Below the pieces are notes generated by a model that was given only the letters and a program-made list of their open reading frames with translations, did not search any database and was not told where the DNA came from. From Pseudomonadota bacterium (GTDB lineage Bacteria > Pseudomonadota > Alphaproteobacteria > Sphingomonadales > Sphingomonadaceae), in NCBI GenBank assembly GCA_018240895.1, contig JAFEEX010000074.1:1-36022 (forward strand): a stretch of 36,022 nt of DNA, given 5' to 3'. Made by a program: the position numbers and the translations under genes. How positions within the stretch are numbered: position 1 is the first letter of the stretch; each line of letters opens with the position of its first letter. Below, in pieces: positions 25,441 through 34,436 of the stretch.

Positions 25441-25907
25441 TCAAATTGGGGCAAGAAGGCGAAAACCAGTTCCAAAATGCAATCTCCCATCAGCACTGTT
25501 GTTCGAGGCGCCGCCAGCACGATTTGTGCGTTCAGTATCGCAGACTTTGCCTGATCTGCGCTGCAAACCAAATGTACCACCGCGCCGTCTTGTTCACCAT
25601 TCATAGGACGATACGCCCTTCGTTTCAAGGTATGAGTGTGTGAAGAGCTCTTGATATCTTGCAGGATCGAACGAACGTTCGACGGATGATTCTGGCGAAA
25701 ATTCGAAAATGTGCATTGCCCCGATTTCTGAGGTTGATGTTAATTTCAAATCGGGGGTATGATCCATAAGGAGGCGCGGCAAGATTCGAGAGATTGGCTC
25801 GCGGGCTTGCGGATGCGGGAACTTTCGGCGGGGTTCCACCGAACTCGGTCCGGCCGCGAAAGCTGCCTTTTAGGGCAAATGTTGGGTGAATACCGGGAGT
25901 GACGGCA
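25441..25907. promoter_or_regulatory. Divergent intergenic region, TetR / FadD19-like ligase
   Basis: A 467-bp gap between divergent genes. It contains the palindrome at 25672-25681 and a possible promoter toward the ligase: TTGATG at 25734-25739 and a good -10, TATGAT, at 25759-25764, although the 19-bp spacer is long. The open frames on the minus strand show no known domain. Confidence 0.4.
25672..25681. promoter_or_regulatory. Candidate TetR operator, CGAACGTTCG
   Basis: A perfect 10-bp palindrome inside the wider TCGAACGAACGTTCGACGG, between the divergent TetR and ligase genes and about 50 bp upstream of the possible -35 box. TetR proteins often bind palindromes near their own gene. Binding is not shown. 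Confidence 0.4.
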
Positions 25908-27548
25908 TTGACTAATCTGGCATGGAACTACGCGACTATGTGGGAGTCCGTCGCAGATGCAATTCCCCAAAGTCCAGCGGTTATCCAAGGGAGCAAGATG
26001 CTCAGCTGGAAGGAGTTCGACAGCCATGCCGATGCCGTTGCTGCGACCCTGCTCAATTCTGGCATGGGGAGGCATGCGAAACTGGCTGTTTACATGCAGA
26101 ACCGACCCGAGTTCCTTGTTTCCTATTTTGCCGCATTCAAGGCCGGCTTCGTGCCCTTCAACGTCAATTACCGCTACACTGCAAACGAACTTCGCTATCT
26201 CATCGGCAATGCGGATGCGGAAGCGGTCGTATTCGACCGGGAGTTCCTTGATCGCGTCGAGGAGGTTCGCGCCGGCTTCCCCGACGTCAAGCTCTGGATT
26301 GTCGTTGGATGCGCGGAGGAGCAATGCCCGCATTGGGCATCGCGTTGGGAGGACGCAATTGCCGACCATCGTCGAGCGCACCCGTTCCTTGCGCCTTGGG
26401 GTCGCAATGATGATGACCTGATGATGATCTATACTGGCGGCACGACGGGCATGCCGAAAGGTGTAATGTGGCGGCTCCAGGACCTGATTGCTCGCGGCAA
26501 CTTCGGAGCCAACCCAGTGGCGGGCTTGCCACCTATGCAGAGCCCGGACGAGGCCGGTCCCAGGGCACTGGCGGCGCCAAGCCGGCCGCGGTCGCTGATT
26601 GCTCCCCCGCTAATGCACGCTACCGGCCTGATTTCTGCATTTGGCGCTTTGACTAGCGGTGGGGCGGTCGTCTTGCTCCGCCCCGGAAAGTTCGATCCTG
26701 AATTGTTGCTCGATGCTGTAGTGGAACAAGAAGTTACCCGGATGACCGTGGTGGGGGAACCGTTCACTCGCCCGATTCTCGCCGCGCTCGACGCGCAGCC
26801 GGAACGCTGGGATGTCACAGGTGTCCTGGCAATTGGGTCCTCCGGCGCAATGTGGACCCGCGAGACAAAATTGGGCCTGTTGCGCCATATGCCGAATGCC
26901 AGTCTGGTTGACAGCTATTCGTCGTCTGAAGCCATGGGAATGGGAAGTAGCACCACGACCGCCAGCGGCGTGTCCGAAACGGCTAGATTTGAACTTTCTC
27001 CCAGCTGCGCGGTCTTCACCGAGGATCATCGCCGAGTCATTCCAGGATCGGGGGAGCCGGGACTGCTTGCGGTCGGAGGCCCCAATCCGGTTGGATACTT
27101 CAAGGACGAGGCGAAAACGGCCAAGACCTTCCCGGTAATCGAAGGCCAACGCTGGTGCATGCCTGGCGATTGGGCGATTGTTAATGCTGACGGCTCCCTA
27201 GAGATACTTGGGCGAGGATCTCAGTGCATCAATACCGGCGGTGAAAAGGTTTTCCCCGAAGAAGTCGAAGAAGCTCTGAGGCGCCATGAGGCCGTCCGAG
27301 ACGTCGCGGTTACTGGAATCCCCGATCCCCGTTTCGGGGAGCGGATCGTTGCGGTAGTCGAGTTGGAGGACTTGAAACTTGAACCAAGTCGCGAGGCGCT
27401 TGCCCAATGGGTTGGCGATCAACTCGCTGACTATAAGGTTCCGAGGGCATTTGTCTTTGTTGACAGTGTCGGACGAGCTCCAAACGGGAAGCTGGACTAC
27501 AAGGCGGTCCGAGAAATTGCGCTCGAATCGCAAAAATCCAATGCGTGA
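25908..27548 (+). CDS. Acyl-CoA ligase, FadD19/FadD17-like
   Basis: An AMP-dependent CoA ligase of 546 aa. The P-loop YTGGTTGMPKGVMW (175-188) with its TGG and VMW variants is the form I associate with the FadD19/FadD17 group, some members of which activate the C26 acid of cholesterol side chains. The catalytic Lys is Lys528 in NGKLDYK. The frame opens with GTG at 25899, but GGGAG overlaps that codon. The TTG at 25908 lies 8 nt after GGGAG and is the better start. It leads a plus-strand operon with a dehydrogenase pair and a transporter. The substrate is inferred to be bulky or branched; a fatty acid is the alternative. Confidence 0.91.
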   Translation: MTNLAWNYATMWESVADAIPQSPAVIQGSKMLSWKEFDSHADAVAATLLNSGMGRHAKLAVYMQNRPEFLVSYFAAFKAGFVPFNVNYRYTANELRYLIGNADAEAVVFDREFLDRVEEVRAGFPDVKLWIVVGCAEEQCPHWASRWEDAIADHRRAHPFLAPWGRNDDDLMMIYTGGTTGMPKGVMWRLQDLIARGNFGANPVAGLPPMQSPDEAGPRALAAPSRPRSLIAPPLMHATGLISAFGALTSGGAVVLLRPGKFDPELLLDAVVEQEVTRMTVVGEPFTRPILAALDAQPERWDVTGVLAIGSSGAMWTRETKLGLLRHMPNASLVDSYSSSEAMGMGSSTTTASGVSETARFELSPSCAVFTEDHRRVIPGSGEPGLLAVGGPNPVGYFKDEAKTAKTFPVIEGQRWCMPGDWAIVNADGSLEILGRGSQCINTGGEKVFPEEVEEALRRHEAVRDVAVTGIPDPRFGERIVAVVELEDLKLEPSREALAQWVGDQLADYKVPRAFVFVDSVGRAPNGKLDYKAVREIALESQKSNA

Positions 27549-27626
27549 GTGAAAGAAGCAAGGGGATAGCACCGCGGTGCAAATCTCTTGGCGCTCTGGC
27601 AAAGAACTTGAATCAGGAGAAACACT

Positions 27627-28835
27627 ATGTCGACGGCCGCGAGAGCGGATGACTCTCTGGATCCCGAAGCCTTCCGGAGCGGTGTACGCGCCTGGCTCGA
27701 CGCCAATTTTCCACGGAGCCTCAAGGGTAGGGCGCAACTTGCGTTGGAGCTTGACGTCACTGGCCCCGAGGCAGCCGACTTTAATGCCTGGAAGGCGGCG
27801 ATGGGCAGCAAGGGGTGGGGCACTCCGACGTGGCCCGCTGAATATGGCGGCGGCGGTCTGAGCAAGGAACAGGCGAAGATTCTCTCCCAAGAGATGGCCC
27901 GTGCCGGCGCTTTCAACCCGATCGGCGGGATGGGGGTCATGATGTTTGGCCCCACCCTTCTCGAGTATGGGAGCGAAGAACAAAAACAGGAACACATTCC
28001 TGCCATTTGTCGCGGCGAAATCCGGTGGTGTCAGGGGTATTCGGAGCCTGGGGCAGGCTCGGATCTGGCTTCTCTGCAAACATTCGCCGAAGACAAGGGT
28101 GATCACTACATTGTTAACGGTCAAAAGACCTGGACATCCGGTGGGCAATGGGCTGACAAATGCTTTGCGCTTGTCCGGACCGACAAATCGAAGAAGCACG
28201 AAGGAATAACCTTCCTTCTCATTGATATGACGACGCCAGGCGTGACAACCAAACCGATTCGCCTGATCTCCGGAGCCAGCCCTTTTTGCGAAACCTTCTT
28301 TGACAATGTCGTAGTACCGAAGACAAACCGTGTTGGAAAGGAAGGAGAGGGTTGGACCATAGGGAAGCGATTGCTCCAGCACGAGCGTACCAATCTCGTC
28401 GGAGCGGGTGCGGGGCTCAATTCGAGCAAGTCACTGCCCGATTTGGCAAAGCAGTACGTCGGCACTGACCAAAACGGGAAGCTTCGCGATGCTGACCTTC
28501 GTGCAAGAATTGCAATGTTCGAGATGAAGTGGCGCGCTTTTCTGCAAACAGCGCGGCGGGTCGCCGACGAATCGAAGAGCGGGAACGGCGTTTCCGTCGC
28601 TTCGTCTATCCTGAAGATTGCCGGCACGAAATTCGGTCAGGAAAGGTCGGAGCTGTCGCTCGAAATCATGGGCATGCAGGGATTGGGCTGGGAAGGGGAA
28701 GGTTTCTCCCCCGACGAGCTCAGGACAACCCGCGGCTGGCTCGGCGGCAAGGCCACGACCATTTACGGCGGCTCGACCGAAATCCAGAATAACGTAATCG
28801 CCAAGCGGATTCTTGGCATGCTCGACCACCAGTAA
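27627..28835 (+). CDS. Acyl-CoA dehydrogenase, alpha-type subunit, pair 2
   Basis: A 402-aa paralogue of the alpha subunit at 19020. It has CQGYSEPGAGSDLASLQ near 135-151, no YEG glutamate (TIYGGSTEIQNN), and the helix-G Glu253 in LLQHERTN as the likely base. Much sequence is shared with the pair-1 subunit, so the two pairs come from a duplication or parallel recruitment and probably act on different chain stages. AGGAG stands shortly before the ATG. The gene is 78 bp after the ligase and 14 bp before its beta partner. Electrons should go to ETF, whose beta subunit gene starts at the window edge. Confidence 0.92.
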   Translation: MSTAARADDSLDPEAFRSGVRAWLDANFPRSLKGRAQLALELDVTGPEAADFNAWKAAMGSKGWGTPTWPAEYGGGGLSKEQAKILSQEMARAGAFNPIGGMGVMMFGPTLLEYGSEEQKQEHIPAICRGEIRWCQGYSEPGAGSDLASLQTFAEDKGDHYIVNGQKTWTSGGQWADKCFALVRTDKSKKHEGITFLLIDMTTPGVTTKPIRLISGASPFCETFFDNVVVPKTNRVGKEGEGWTIGKRLLQHERTNLVGAGAGLNSSKSLPDLAKQYVGTDQNGKLRDADLRARIAMFEMKWRAFLQTARRVADESKSGNGVSVASSILKIAGTKFGQERSELSLEIMGMQGLGWEGEGFSPDELRTTRGWLGGKATTIYGGSTEIQNNVIAKRILGMLDHQ

Positions 28836-28849
28836 TCAGGATCAGCGAA

Positions 28850-29923
28850 ATGGCGGTGCTTTCCGAAGAGCAGTCGATGCTGCGCGATATGGCGCAGGAT
28901 TGGGTGAACAATGAGTCTCCAGTGAGCGCTTTCCGCAAGCTTAGGGATAGCGGTTCACGGCAAGGTTTCGATCCGGCTGTATATGCCGAAATGGCCTCAA
29001 TGGGGTGGACCGGGATTGTCATTCCGGAAGCTTATGGAGGGACCGATTTCGGCTGGTTCAGTCTGGGTCTCGTGCTTGAAGAACTTGGCCGGACTCTGAC
29101 CCCAAGCCCGCTGGCGAGCTCGAGTGCTGCCGCTGCAGCCATTGTGCTGGGTGGGTCCGATGAGCAGAAGGACAAGTGGCTTCCCAGGATCGCCGCAGGC
29201 GAAATCGTGGCCACATTGGCTACGGATGAAGGACCGCGGCACGGTCAGGGCGCAATCGAAACCAGACATTTCGATGGCAAGCTCTTTGGACGCAAGCAGT
29301 TTGTCGACAATGGTGACAGCGCTGACCTTTTCGTGGTCCTTGCGAGCGACGGTTGGTACCTGGTGGACGGCGGATCTGCGGGGCTTACGAGGTCCACGCG
29401 ATCGATGACGGACAGTCGCAGCCATGCCGAGATCGGGTTCGATTCGGTTCCAGCAACGAAGTTGGATTGTGGCGGCGAAGGTTTGACAGACACGATCCTC
29501 GACCAGGCCCGGATCCTGTGTGCCATCGAGATGCTCGGGATGTGCCGGCAATTGTTCGACGTGACTTTGGATTATCTGAAGCAACGTATTCAGTTCGACC
29601 AGGTTCTGGCCTCGTTCCAGGCGCTACAGCATCGCATGGCCGCCTTGTTTACGGAAATCGAGCTGACCAGATCCGCAGTAGAAGGAGCCCTGGCTGCCCT
29701 TGACAATGGTGGAGACATTTCCGTCACCGCTGCGCAGGCCAAGGCGCTCGCCAATGACATGCTCAACACGATGAGCAGGGAGGCTATTCAACTGCATGGC
29801 GGCATCGGCATGACAGACGAGTTCGATGTCGGTCTCTATATCAAGCGGGCGCGCATACTTGAAAATGCGTTCGGGAATAGCGCTTTCATGCGGGATCGTT
29901 TTGCGCAGTTGCTCGCCTTCTGA
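28850..29923 (+). CDS. Acyl-CoA dehydrogenase, beta-type subunit, pair 2
   Basis: A 357-aa partner subunit, paralogous to the one at 20249. It shares the opening LSEEQSMLRDMAQDWV, the QRIQFDQVLASFQALQHR flavin-contact stretch and the ending QLHGGIGMTDEFDVGLYIKRA. The central substrate-site motif is again lost (TDEGPRHGQG), in line with a structural or half-site role in an alpha2beta2 complex. AGGA is 8 nt before the ATG. Its TGA overlaps the start of the transporter gene (TGATG). Confidence 0.9.
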   Translation: MAVLSEEQSMLRDMAQDWVNNESPVSAFRKLRDSGSRQGFDPAVYAEMASMGWTGIVIPEAYGGTDFGWFSLGLVLEELGRTLTPSPLASSSAAAAAIVLGGSDEQKDKWLPRIAAGEIVATLATDEGPRHGQGAIETRHFDGKLFGRKQFVDNGDSADLFVVLASDGWYLVDGGSAGLTRSTRSMTDSRSHAEIGFDSVPATKLDCGGEGLTDTILDQARILCAIEMLGMCRQLFDVTLDYLKQRIQFDQVLASFQALQHRMAALFTEIELTRSAVEGALAALDNGGDISVTAAQAKALANDMLNTMSREAIQLHGGIGMTDEFDVGLYIKRARILENAFGNSAFMRDRFAQLLAF

Positions 29924-31257
29924 TGACCGACATCATGGAACAGCAGCCGAAAGCCTCTTCGACCCGCCAAGAACGAGAAGCTGCCTTCGATGCGCACGTC
30001 GAGTCCAATCTCAAGCGCAACTACATTTCGCATTTCTTGCATGGGATGTTGGGGTTGACGGGCTTCCGTTTGATATACGCCCCGACATTCATTCCGGCTT
30101 ACGTGCAGATGTTGACCGGATCGACGGTGATGGTGGGACTTGGCCAGTCATTGTTGCAATTCGGCGCAATTGTCTCCCCCTTAGTCGCGGCCAATCGGAT
30201 GGAGACCAAGGACTACGTGCTTCCCATGTCGGTACGAGCGGGAACGTTGGTCCGGTTGCAGATTCTTGGCCTTGCCTTATCGGGCTTTTTCATGAGCGGA
30301 ATGCCGCTGGTTGTGGCGACATTCGTTTTTCTGTTCCTGATGGGTATTTTTCAAGGAATGCAGCGCGTTGCGTTTGCCCTGGTCATGGCCAAGGTCATTC
30401 CCATCTCTCGCCGAGGCCGTCTGCAGGCATGGCGCAATCTGGTCGGCGGAGCGATCGCCGCGCTGCTGTCCTACTCTGCAGGGAAATATCTCATACAGCA
30501 CAATGTCTTCGGCAACGGATATGCCACGACATTCCTGGCGGCATTTGCTCTGACCTCGTTGGGCTTGCTTGCGCTCCAATTCGGAATGGTAGAGCCTCGC
30601 GCGCCGACGGTTAGGATCGAGGAGCCGCTCTTGCAGCGTTTGCGCCAGTTCCCGGTTTTGCTGGAGGACCGGGACTATCGCAATTTCGTTGTCGCGCAGG
30701 GACTCGCAATTTGTGCTCGCGTTTCAGCCCCTTTTTACATTCTCTATGCCCAAAAGTTGATGCCGCTCAGCGGTGAGACCATCGGTACCCTGTCTTTGGC
30801 GTACCTTGGAGCAGACACGGTCACAAACCTCATATGGGGGCATTTGGGTGACAAGCACGGTTACAGGGTATCACTCATCGGAGTGTTCATGCTCTGGGCA
30901 TGTTCGATAGCACTGCTGTTTTTTGCCTGGTCTCCCGAGGCAATCGTGATGGCATTCTTTGGACTTGGCGCGGCTGCGTCAGGATATGTACTGGCAGCGG
31001 GCACCATAGTCTTGGAATTTGGCCTACGGGAAGATGTTCCCATGCGGCTGGCTTTTGTCACGACAGTCGAGGGCATCGTTTCGACAATCGGACCAATCTT
31101 TGCCGGTCTACTTATCGGTGCGGTAGGCTTCGGGCCACTCCTAGGCTTGTCACTTGGGTTCATTCTCATTTCGCTCATGATCATGACCTTTTGGGTTAAT
31201 GAGCCTCGGCACCGTGACCGCGTCGAAGAGATGGCTTCGCTATCATCCTATGATTAG
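29923..31257 (+). CDS. MFS transporter
   Basis: A 444-aa inner-membrane protein with about 11-12 hydrophobic helices after a hydrophilic N-terminal stretch of some 30 residues. The GHLGDKHGYR loop in the second half is a typical MFS motif between helices. I cannot assign a subfamily or substrate. The ATG overlaps the stop of the preceding dehydrogenase gene by one base (TGATG), so it is translated with the ligase and dehydrogenase pair and probably moves their substrate or a product. Confidence 0.85.
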   Translation: MTDIMEQQPKASSTRQEREAAFDAHVESNLKRNYISHFLHGMLGLTGFRLIYAPTFIPAYVQMLTGSTVMVGLGQSLLQFGAIVSPLVAANRMETKDYVLPMSVRAGTLVRLQILGLALSGFFMSGMPLVVATFVFLFLMGIFQGMQRVAFALVMAKVIPISRRGRLQAWRNLVGGAIAALLSYSAGKYLIQHNVFGNGYATTFLAAFALTSLGLLALQFGMVEPRAPTVRIEEPLLQRLRQFPVLLEDRDYRNFVVAQGLAICARVSAPFYILYAQKLMPLSGETIGTLSLAYLGADTVTNLIWGHLGDKHGYRVSLIGVFMLWACSIALLFFAWSPEAIVMAFFGLGAAASGYVLAAGTIVLEFGLREDVPMRLAFVTTVEGIVSTIGPIFAGLLIGAVGFGPLLGLSLGFILISLMIMTFWVNEPRHRDRVEEMASLSSYD

Positions 31258-31397
31258 CCTTTGACTTGGTGGCGAGCAGCCACCGAGGCCTCGAAGGAGT
31301 TGGACCATAGAAGGCAAGGATTTGGGTCAGCGATTCGCCGCGCCTCGTCGTATCGCAGCAATGCTTCGGTCGGCGTGAAACTGCGGGTAACCTGTCT

Positions 31398-31916
31398 TGC
31401 AGTCGGCGGTTCCGCATCCTGTGCGTGGTCGACGATTATGCGCGGGAATGCCTGGCGCTGGAGGCCGACGCGTCGCTATCGTGCCTGCGGGTCGCGCGGG
31501 AGTTGACGCGGCTGAACGGGAAGCGCGGCAAGCCGCATACGGTGGTCAGCGACAACGGCACCGAGCTGACCAGCATGGCGATCCTGCGCTGGAACAAGGA
31601 GCGCAACGTCGAGTGGCACTACATCGCGCCGGGCAAGCCATATCAGAACGGGTTCATCAAAAGCTTCAATGCGCGCCTGCGGGACGAGTTCCTGATCGAG
31701 ACAATCTTCACCAGCCTCGCCCATGCTCGCCAGGAGCTGGATGTCTGGCGGAATGACTACAACCACTTCCGGCTCCACTCGAGCTTCGGGAACCGAACCC
31801 CGGACGAGTTCGTGGCTGGATCAATCGGCAAACCGTATTGGGGGCATGCCCTCAATACGGTTGTTGCCATCTCGCCCAAGCATGGACATCAATTCGGCCC
31901 AAGGCTCTACTCGTAG
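31398..31916 (+). pseudogene. IS3-family transposase (OrfB) fragment, C-terminal part
   Basis: The frame gives the rve integrase core of an IS3-type OrfB from [16 protein letters not shown] to the end. The first two acidic residues are present, in VVDDY and in SDNGTE. The third, Glu of the usual FIESFN, is Lys (FIKSFN), which should abolish catalysis. OrfA and the N-terminal part of OrfB are missing: homology starts abruptly near 31398, and the 140 bp before it hold nothing recognisable. It is a dead remnant between the pair-2 operon and the double TetR regulator, and a sign of past rearrangement here. Confidence 0.85.
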
Positions 31917-31959
31917 CTGGTAGATACTTCGGGCTCAGACCAAGGGGAGCACGTCAGGG

Positions 31960-33180
31960 CTAGACAATTCCCGTTCCCAGGGCCGATTCAATGAGGGGAA
32001 TTGCAGAGACATCGAATTCGGGCTTTGACCAGTGACGAAGGTCTCGCGCAGTATTGATCGCAACAGTCAGGGCTTGCCCGGCGAGCAGAGGATCGACTGG
32101 ACGAAAAGAACCTTCGGTGATGCCATCAATCACAAGGTTGGTGAAACGTCGAGTTATCCTGGCCGAGCGCTCCAATGCACCGCCCTTGATTTCTAACGGT
32201 AAGAGCTGAAGCGAGGCGGTCCGCAGGAAGGGCTCCTCTCCATTCAGCTGTATTTCGAGAAGCTTGTGCATGGCCGAACGCAATTTGTCCGCGCAGGTCC
32301 AGTCTTCCTTCTCCACTGCTCGCTGAACGTGAGTTATTCTCAGATATGTCCGATCAAAACATTGCAGCACGAGGTCGTCCTTCGCCTCGTTATGGTGGTA
32401 GAAACTTCCCTTCGTCACTTGAAGGTCAGAGGCAATCCGATCCACCGAAGCGCCACGATAACCGCGCGCGTTGATCAGCTTGGTCGCAGAACGCAAAAAC
32501 GCATCTTGTTCCTTCTCCGCTGCAGGTTCCACGTCGGAACAGCTCAATTGATGCGAATTCCATTGACCTCCGGAAGGCATCAGACCGTTTCGAAAGAGTT
32601 CCATCATCCTAGATCTTACGCGGTCGAAGTCTCCACTTGAATAGAAGCGCAACCAGTTCGGCATCGCATAGATATTGTCGAGCAGCAGGTGTGCCTTCAC
32701 GATATTGGCGGCCCGTTCGGATTCGGACGAGTCCGTTCCAAAAAATCCTCTCACCAACCTGAAAATCTCTACGTATCTGCGGTTGAGCCGTGATCCCATA
32801 GGCTCTTCGAGTGCGCGCAGTTCGCCTATATGTGCTCTTCGCGCGGCTTCGCCGCGATGGGCTCTCGCCAGACTCTTCAACTCCAGTCGCAAGAACTGCT
32901 CGACACGGGTATCTGGGGTGGCGAAGCTCGCCGCGGACAAGGCATGGGAATGAAGTTCGTCCAGACCCCTATCCAATACCGCCTCGGCAAGATTCTCCTT
33001 CTTCTTGAAATAGTATGTCACGCTCGGAGCGCTCAGACCAATCCGGTCAGCGACATCCGAAAACGTCATTCCCCCGATTCCAACCTCATTCATGACCTCG
33101 GTCGCGATACCGATGATTGCGTCCCGCTTTCTTTGGAAGCGAGCTGTGCGGGCTGACGACTGTTCTTGAGGAGTGTTCAT
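31960..33180 (-). CDS. Fused double TetR-family regulator
   Basis: A single 406-aa frame carries two complete TetR units. The first DNA-binding domain is at about 16-62 (FSDVADRIGLSAPSVTYYFKKKENL) with its helical ligand domain to about 205. The second is at about 222-268 (ASVDRIASDLQVTKGSFYHHNEAKDDL), again with a ligand domain. TetR proteins are normally about 200 aa and act as dimers; this one could form a pseudo-dimer or bind two sites. The frame is open from 33315, but the ATG at 33180 fits a normal TetR N-terminus, although no ribosome site is evident. It is divergent from the thioesterase-thiolase genes, which it may control. Confidence 0.88.
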   Translation of the reverse strand: MNTPQEQSSARTARFQRKRDAIIGIATEVMNEVGIGGMTFSDVADRIGLSAPSVTYYFKKKENLAEAVLDRGLDELHSHALSAASFATPDTRVEQFLRLELKSLARAHRGEAARRAHIGELRALEEPMGSRLNRRYVEIFRLVRGFFGTDSSESERAANIVKAHLLLDNIYAMPNWLRFYSSGDFDRVRSRMMELFRNGLMPSGGQWNSHQLSCSDVEPAAEKEQDAFLRSATKLINARGYRGASVDRIASDLQVTKGSFYHHNEAKDDLVLQCFDRTYLRITHVQRAVEKEDWTCADKLRSAMHKLLEIQLNGEEPFLRTASLQLLPLEIKGGALERSARITRRFTNLVIDGITEGSFRPVDPLLAGQALTVAINTARDLRHWSKPEFDVSAIPLIESALGTGIV

Positions 33181-33485
33181 GGCTAGCGCTTGTAGTGCAT
33201 CGTCTCGCAATGGCCAGATAGATTGCCGGACCGTGGATTTCTGCAAATCTCTATCCGGGATTAACGCCGTGCTCAAGTTCCTGGACTGAGGGCACTTGAC
33301 TAAACTCAGTGCCAAGAATCAACCAAATTCACACAAAGGGTATGGCCCATGATAGCTTGGTATTCTTGACAAAGTCGCAATCTTAAAGGATGCGGTTTGC
33401 TCAACAGGGTAGGTGAGGGCTGACTTGGCAGGTCTCTTCCATTTTTTGCCCTCAACTAAGATGTTCTGAATGACAGGAGGCAGGC
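33181..33485. promoter_or_regulatory. Divergent intergenic region, double TetR / thioesterase
   Basis: A 305-bp gap between divergent genes. Overlapping inverted repeats lie at 33285-33313: ACTGAG with CTCAGT, and GGCAC with GTGCC, both in and around a TTGACT. A consensus -35 hexamer TTGACA is at 33366-33371 but has no good -10 partner. These are candidate operators for the double regulator only by position. Confidence 0.3.
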
Positions 33486-34352
33486 TTGAGCAAGGTTATC
33501 GGCTCCGCACGGGCGTTTCATCATGGAATCGAAGAGCTCATAGGGATTCTGAATGTCCGGCAACTGGGCGATGATCTCTTTGAGGGCGCATCGGTCGAGG
33601 GAGCGGTAGGCCGAGTGTTTGGAGGTCAGGTTGTCGCGCAAGCGTTGGGTGCGGCAGAACAGACCGTTGACCCGTCGAAGGTGCCTCATTCACTACATGC
33701 ATATTTCATGCGGGCTGGGAATGCGGCCGAGCCGATCCGTTACAGAGTTGAACGCGATCGCGACGGACGGAATTTTTCGACCCGGCGCGTCGTTGCTCTT
33801 CAGCGCGAACAGCCCATACTTTCGGCGATGGTGAATTTCCAGATCGCCGAGGGCGGTCCGTCGCATCAGATTGAAATGCCGGACGTCAAGGGCCCCGATG
33901 AATTGCCGCCGAGGGAGCGCACTGGTAGCGGCGGTGCTGGGCCAAGATTCAGGCCCTTCGAAATGAGGCCGGTCTTTGGTTTGGAGTCGATGATTGGCGG
34001 GGCCAAGCTGGCGCCAGCTACCCAAGTCTGGTTCAAAGCGAACGGGGAGCTCCCCGACGACCAGGCGTTTCATCGCCGGGCGTTGGCATACGTATCGGAT
34101 AGCAATCTTTTGGGGGCTGCGATGCTTCCGCACGGAATCGGCTGGCAGACGCCGGGAACGCAAACCGCGAGCCTCGATCATGTGCTGTGGCTTCACGAGC
34201 CGGTTCGTGCGGATGAATGGCACCTCTATGTGACTGACAGTCCTTGGTCGGGTCACGCCCGCGGTTTGGTTAGAGGGAGCATCTTCAATACCGCAGGCAA
34301 GTTGGTTGCCAGCTCGGCTCAGGAGGGGCTGGTGCGGATCTTGGGGGGGTAA
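33486..34352 (+). CDS. tesB: Acyl-CoA thioesterase II (TesB family)
   Basis: A 288-aa double-hotdog thioesterase of the usual TesB length. It has GGQVVAQAL near 46-54 and HSLHAYFMRAG near 68-78. The Asp of the active site is Asp231 (SLDHVLWLH) and the Gln is Gln279 (SAQEG). The Thr of the E. coli triad falls in a changed stretch with serines at 252 and 255. It hydrolyses acyl-CoA to acid and CoA, perhaps to free CoA when intermediates pile up. Translation starts at TTG 33486, with a strong AGGAGG 5 nt upstream; the nearby ATG at 33470 is out of frame. Confidence 0.9.
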   Translation: MSKVIGSARAFHHGIEELIGILNVRQLGDDLFEGASVEGAVGRVFGGQVVAQALGAAEQTVDPSKVPHSLHAYFMRAGNAAEPIRYRVERDRDGRNFSTRRVVALQREQPILSAMVNFQIAEGGPSHQIEMPDVKGPDELPPRERTGSGGAGPRFRPFEMRPVFGLESMIGGAKLAPATQVWFKANGELPDDQAFHRRALAYVSDSNLLGAAMLPHGIGWQTPGTQTASLDHVLWLHEPVRADEWHLYVTDSPWSGHARGLVRGSIFNTAGKLVASSAQEGLVRILGG

Positions 34353-34436
34353 ATTCGGAAGATTGCAAAAACAGGGCGCGCATTGCCAGCCTAAGGTCAA
34401 GGTGGAGGTCGTGCCGAGGAAGCGAAAAATTGACCG

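Noticed and set aside
25428-25628. 66-aa open frame on the minus strand before the TetR gene
   Set aside because: It overlaps the TetR start, shows no known domain and has no clear ribosome site.
27198-28382. 394-aa open frame on the minus strand
   Set aside because: It is the shadow of the ligase and acyl-CoA dehydrogenase genes, which have full family motifs.
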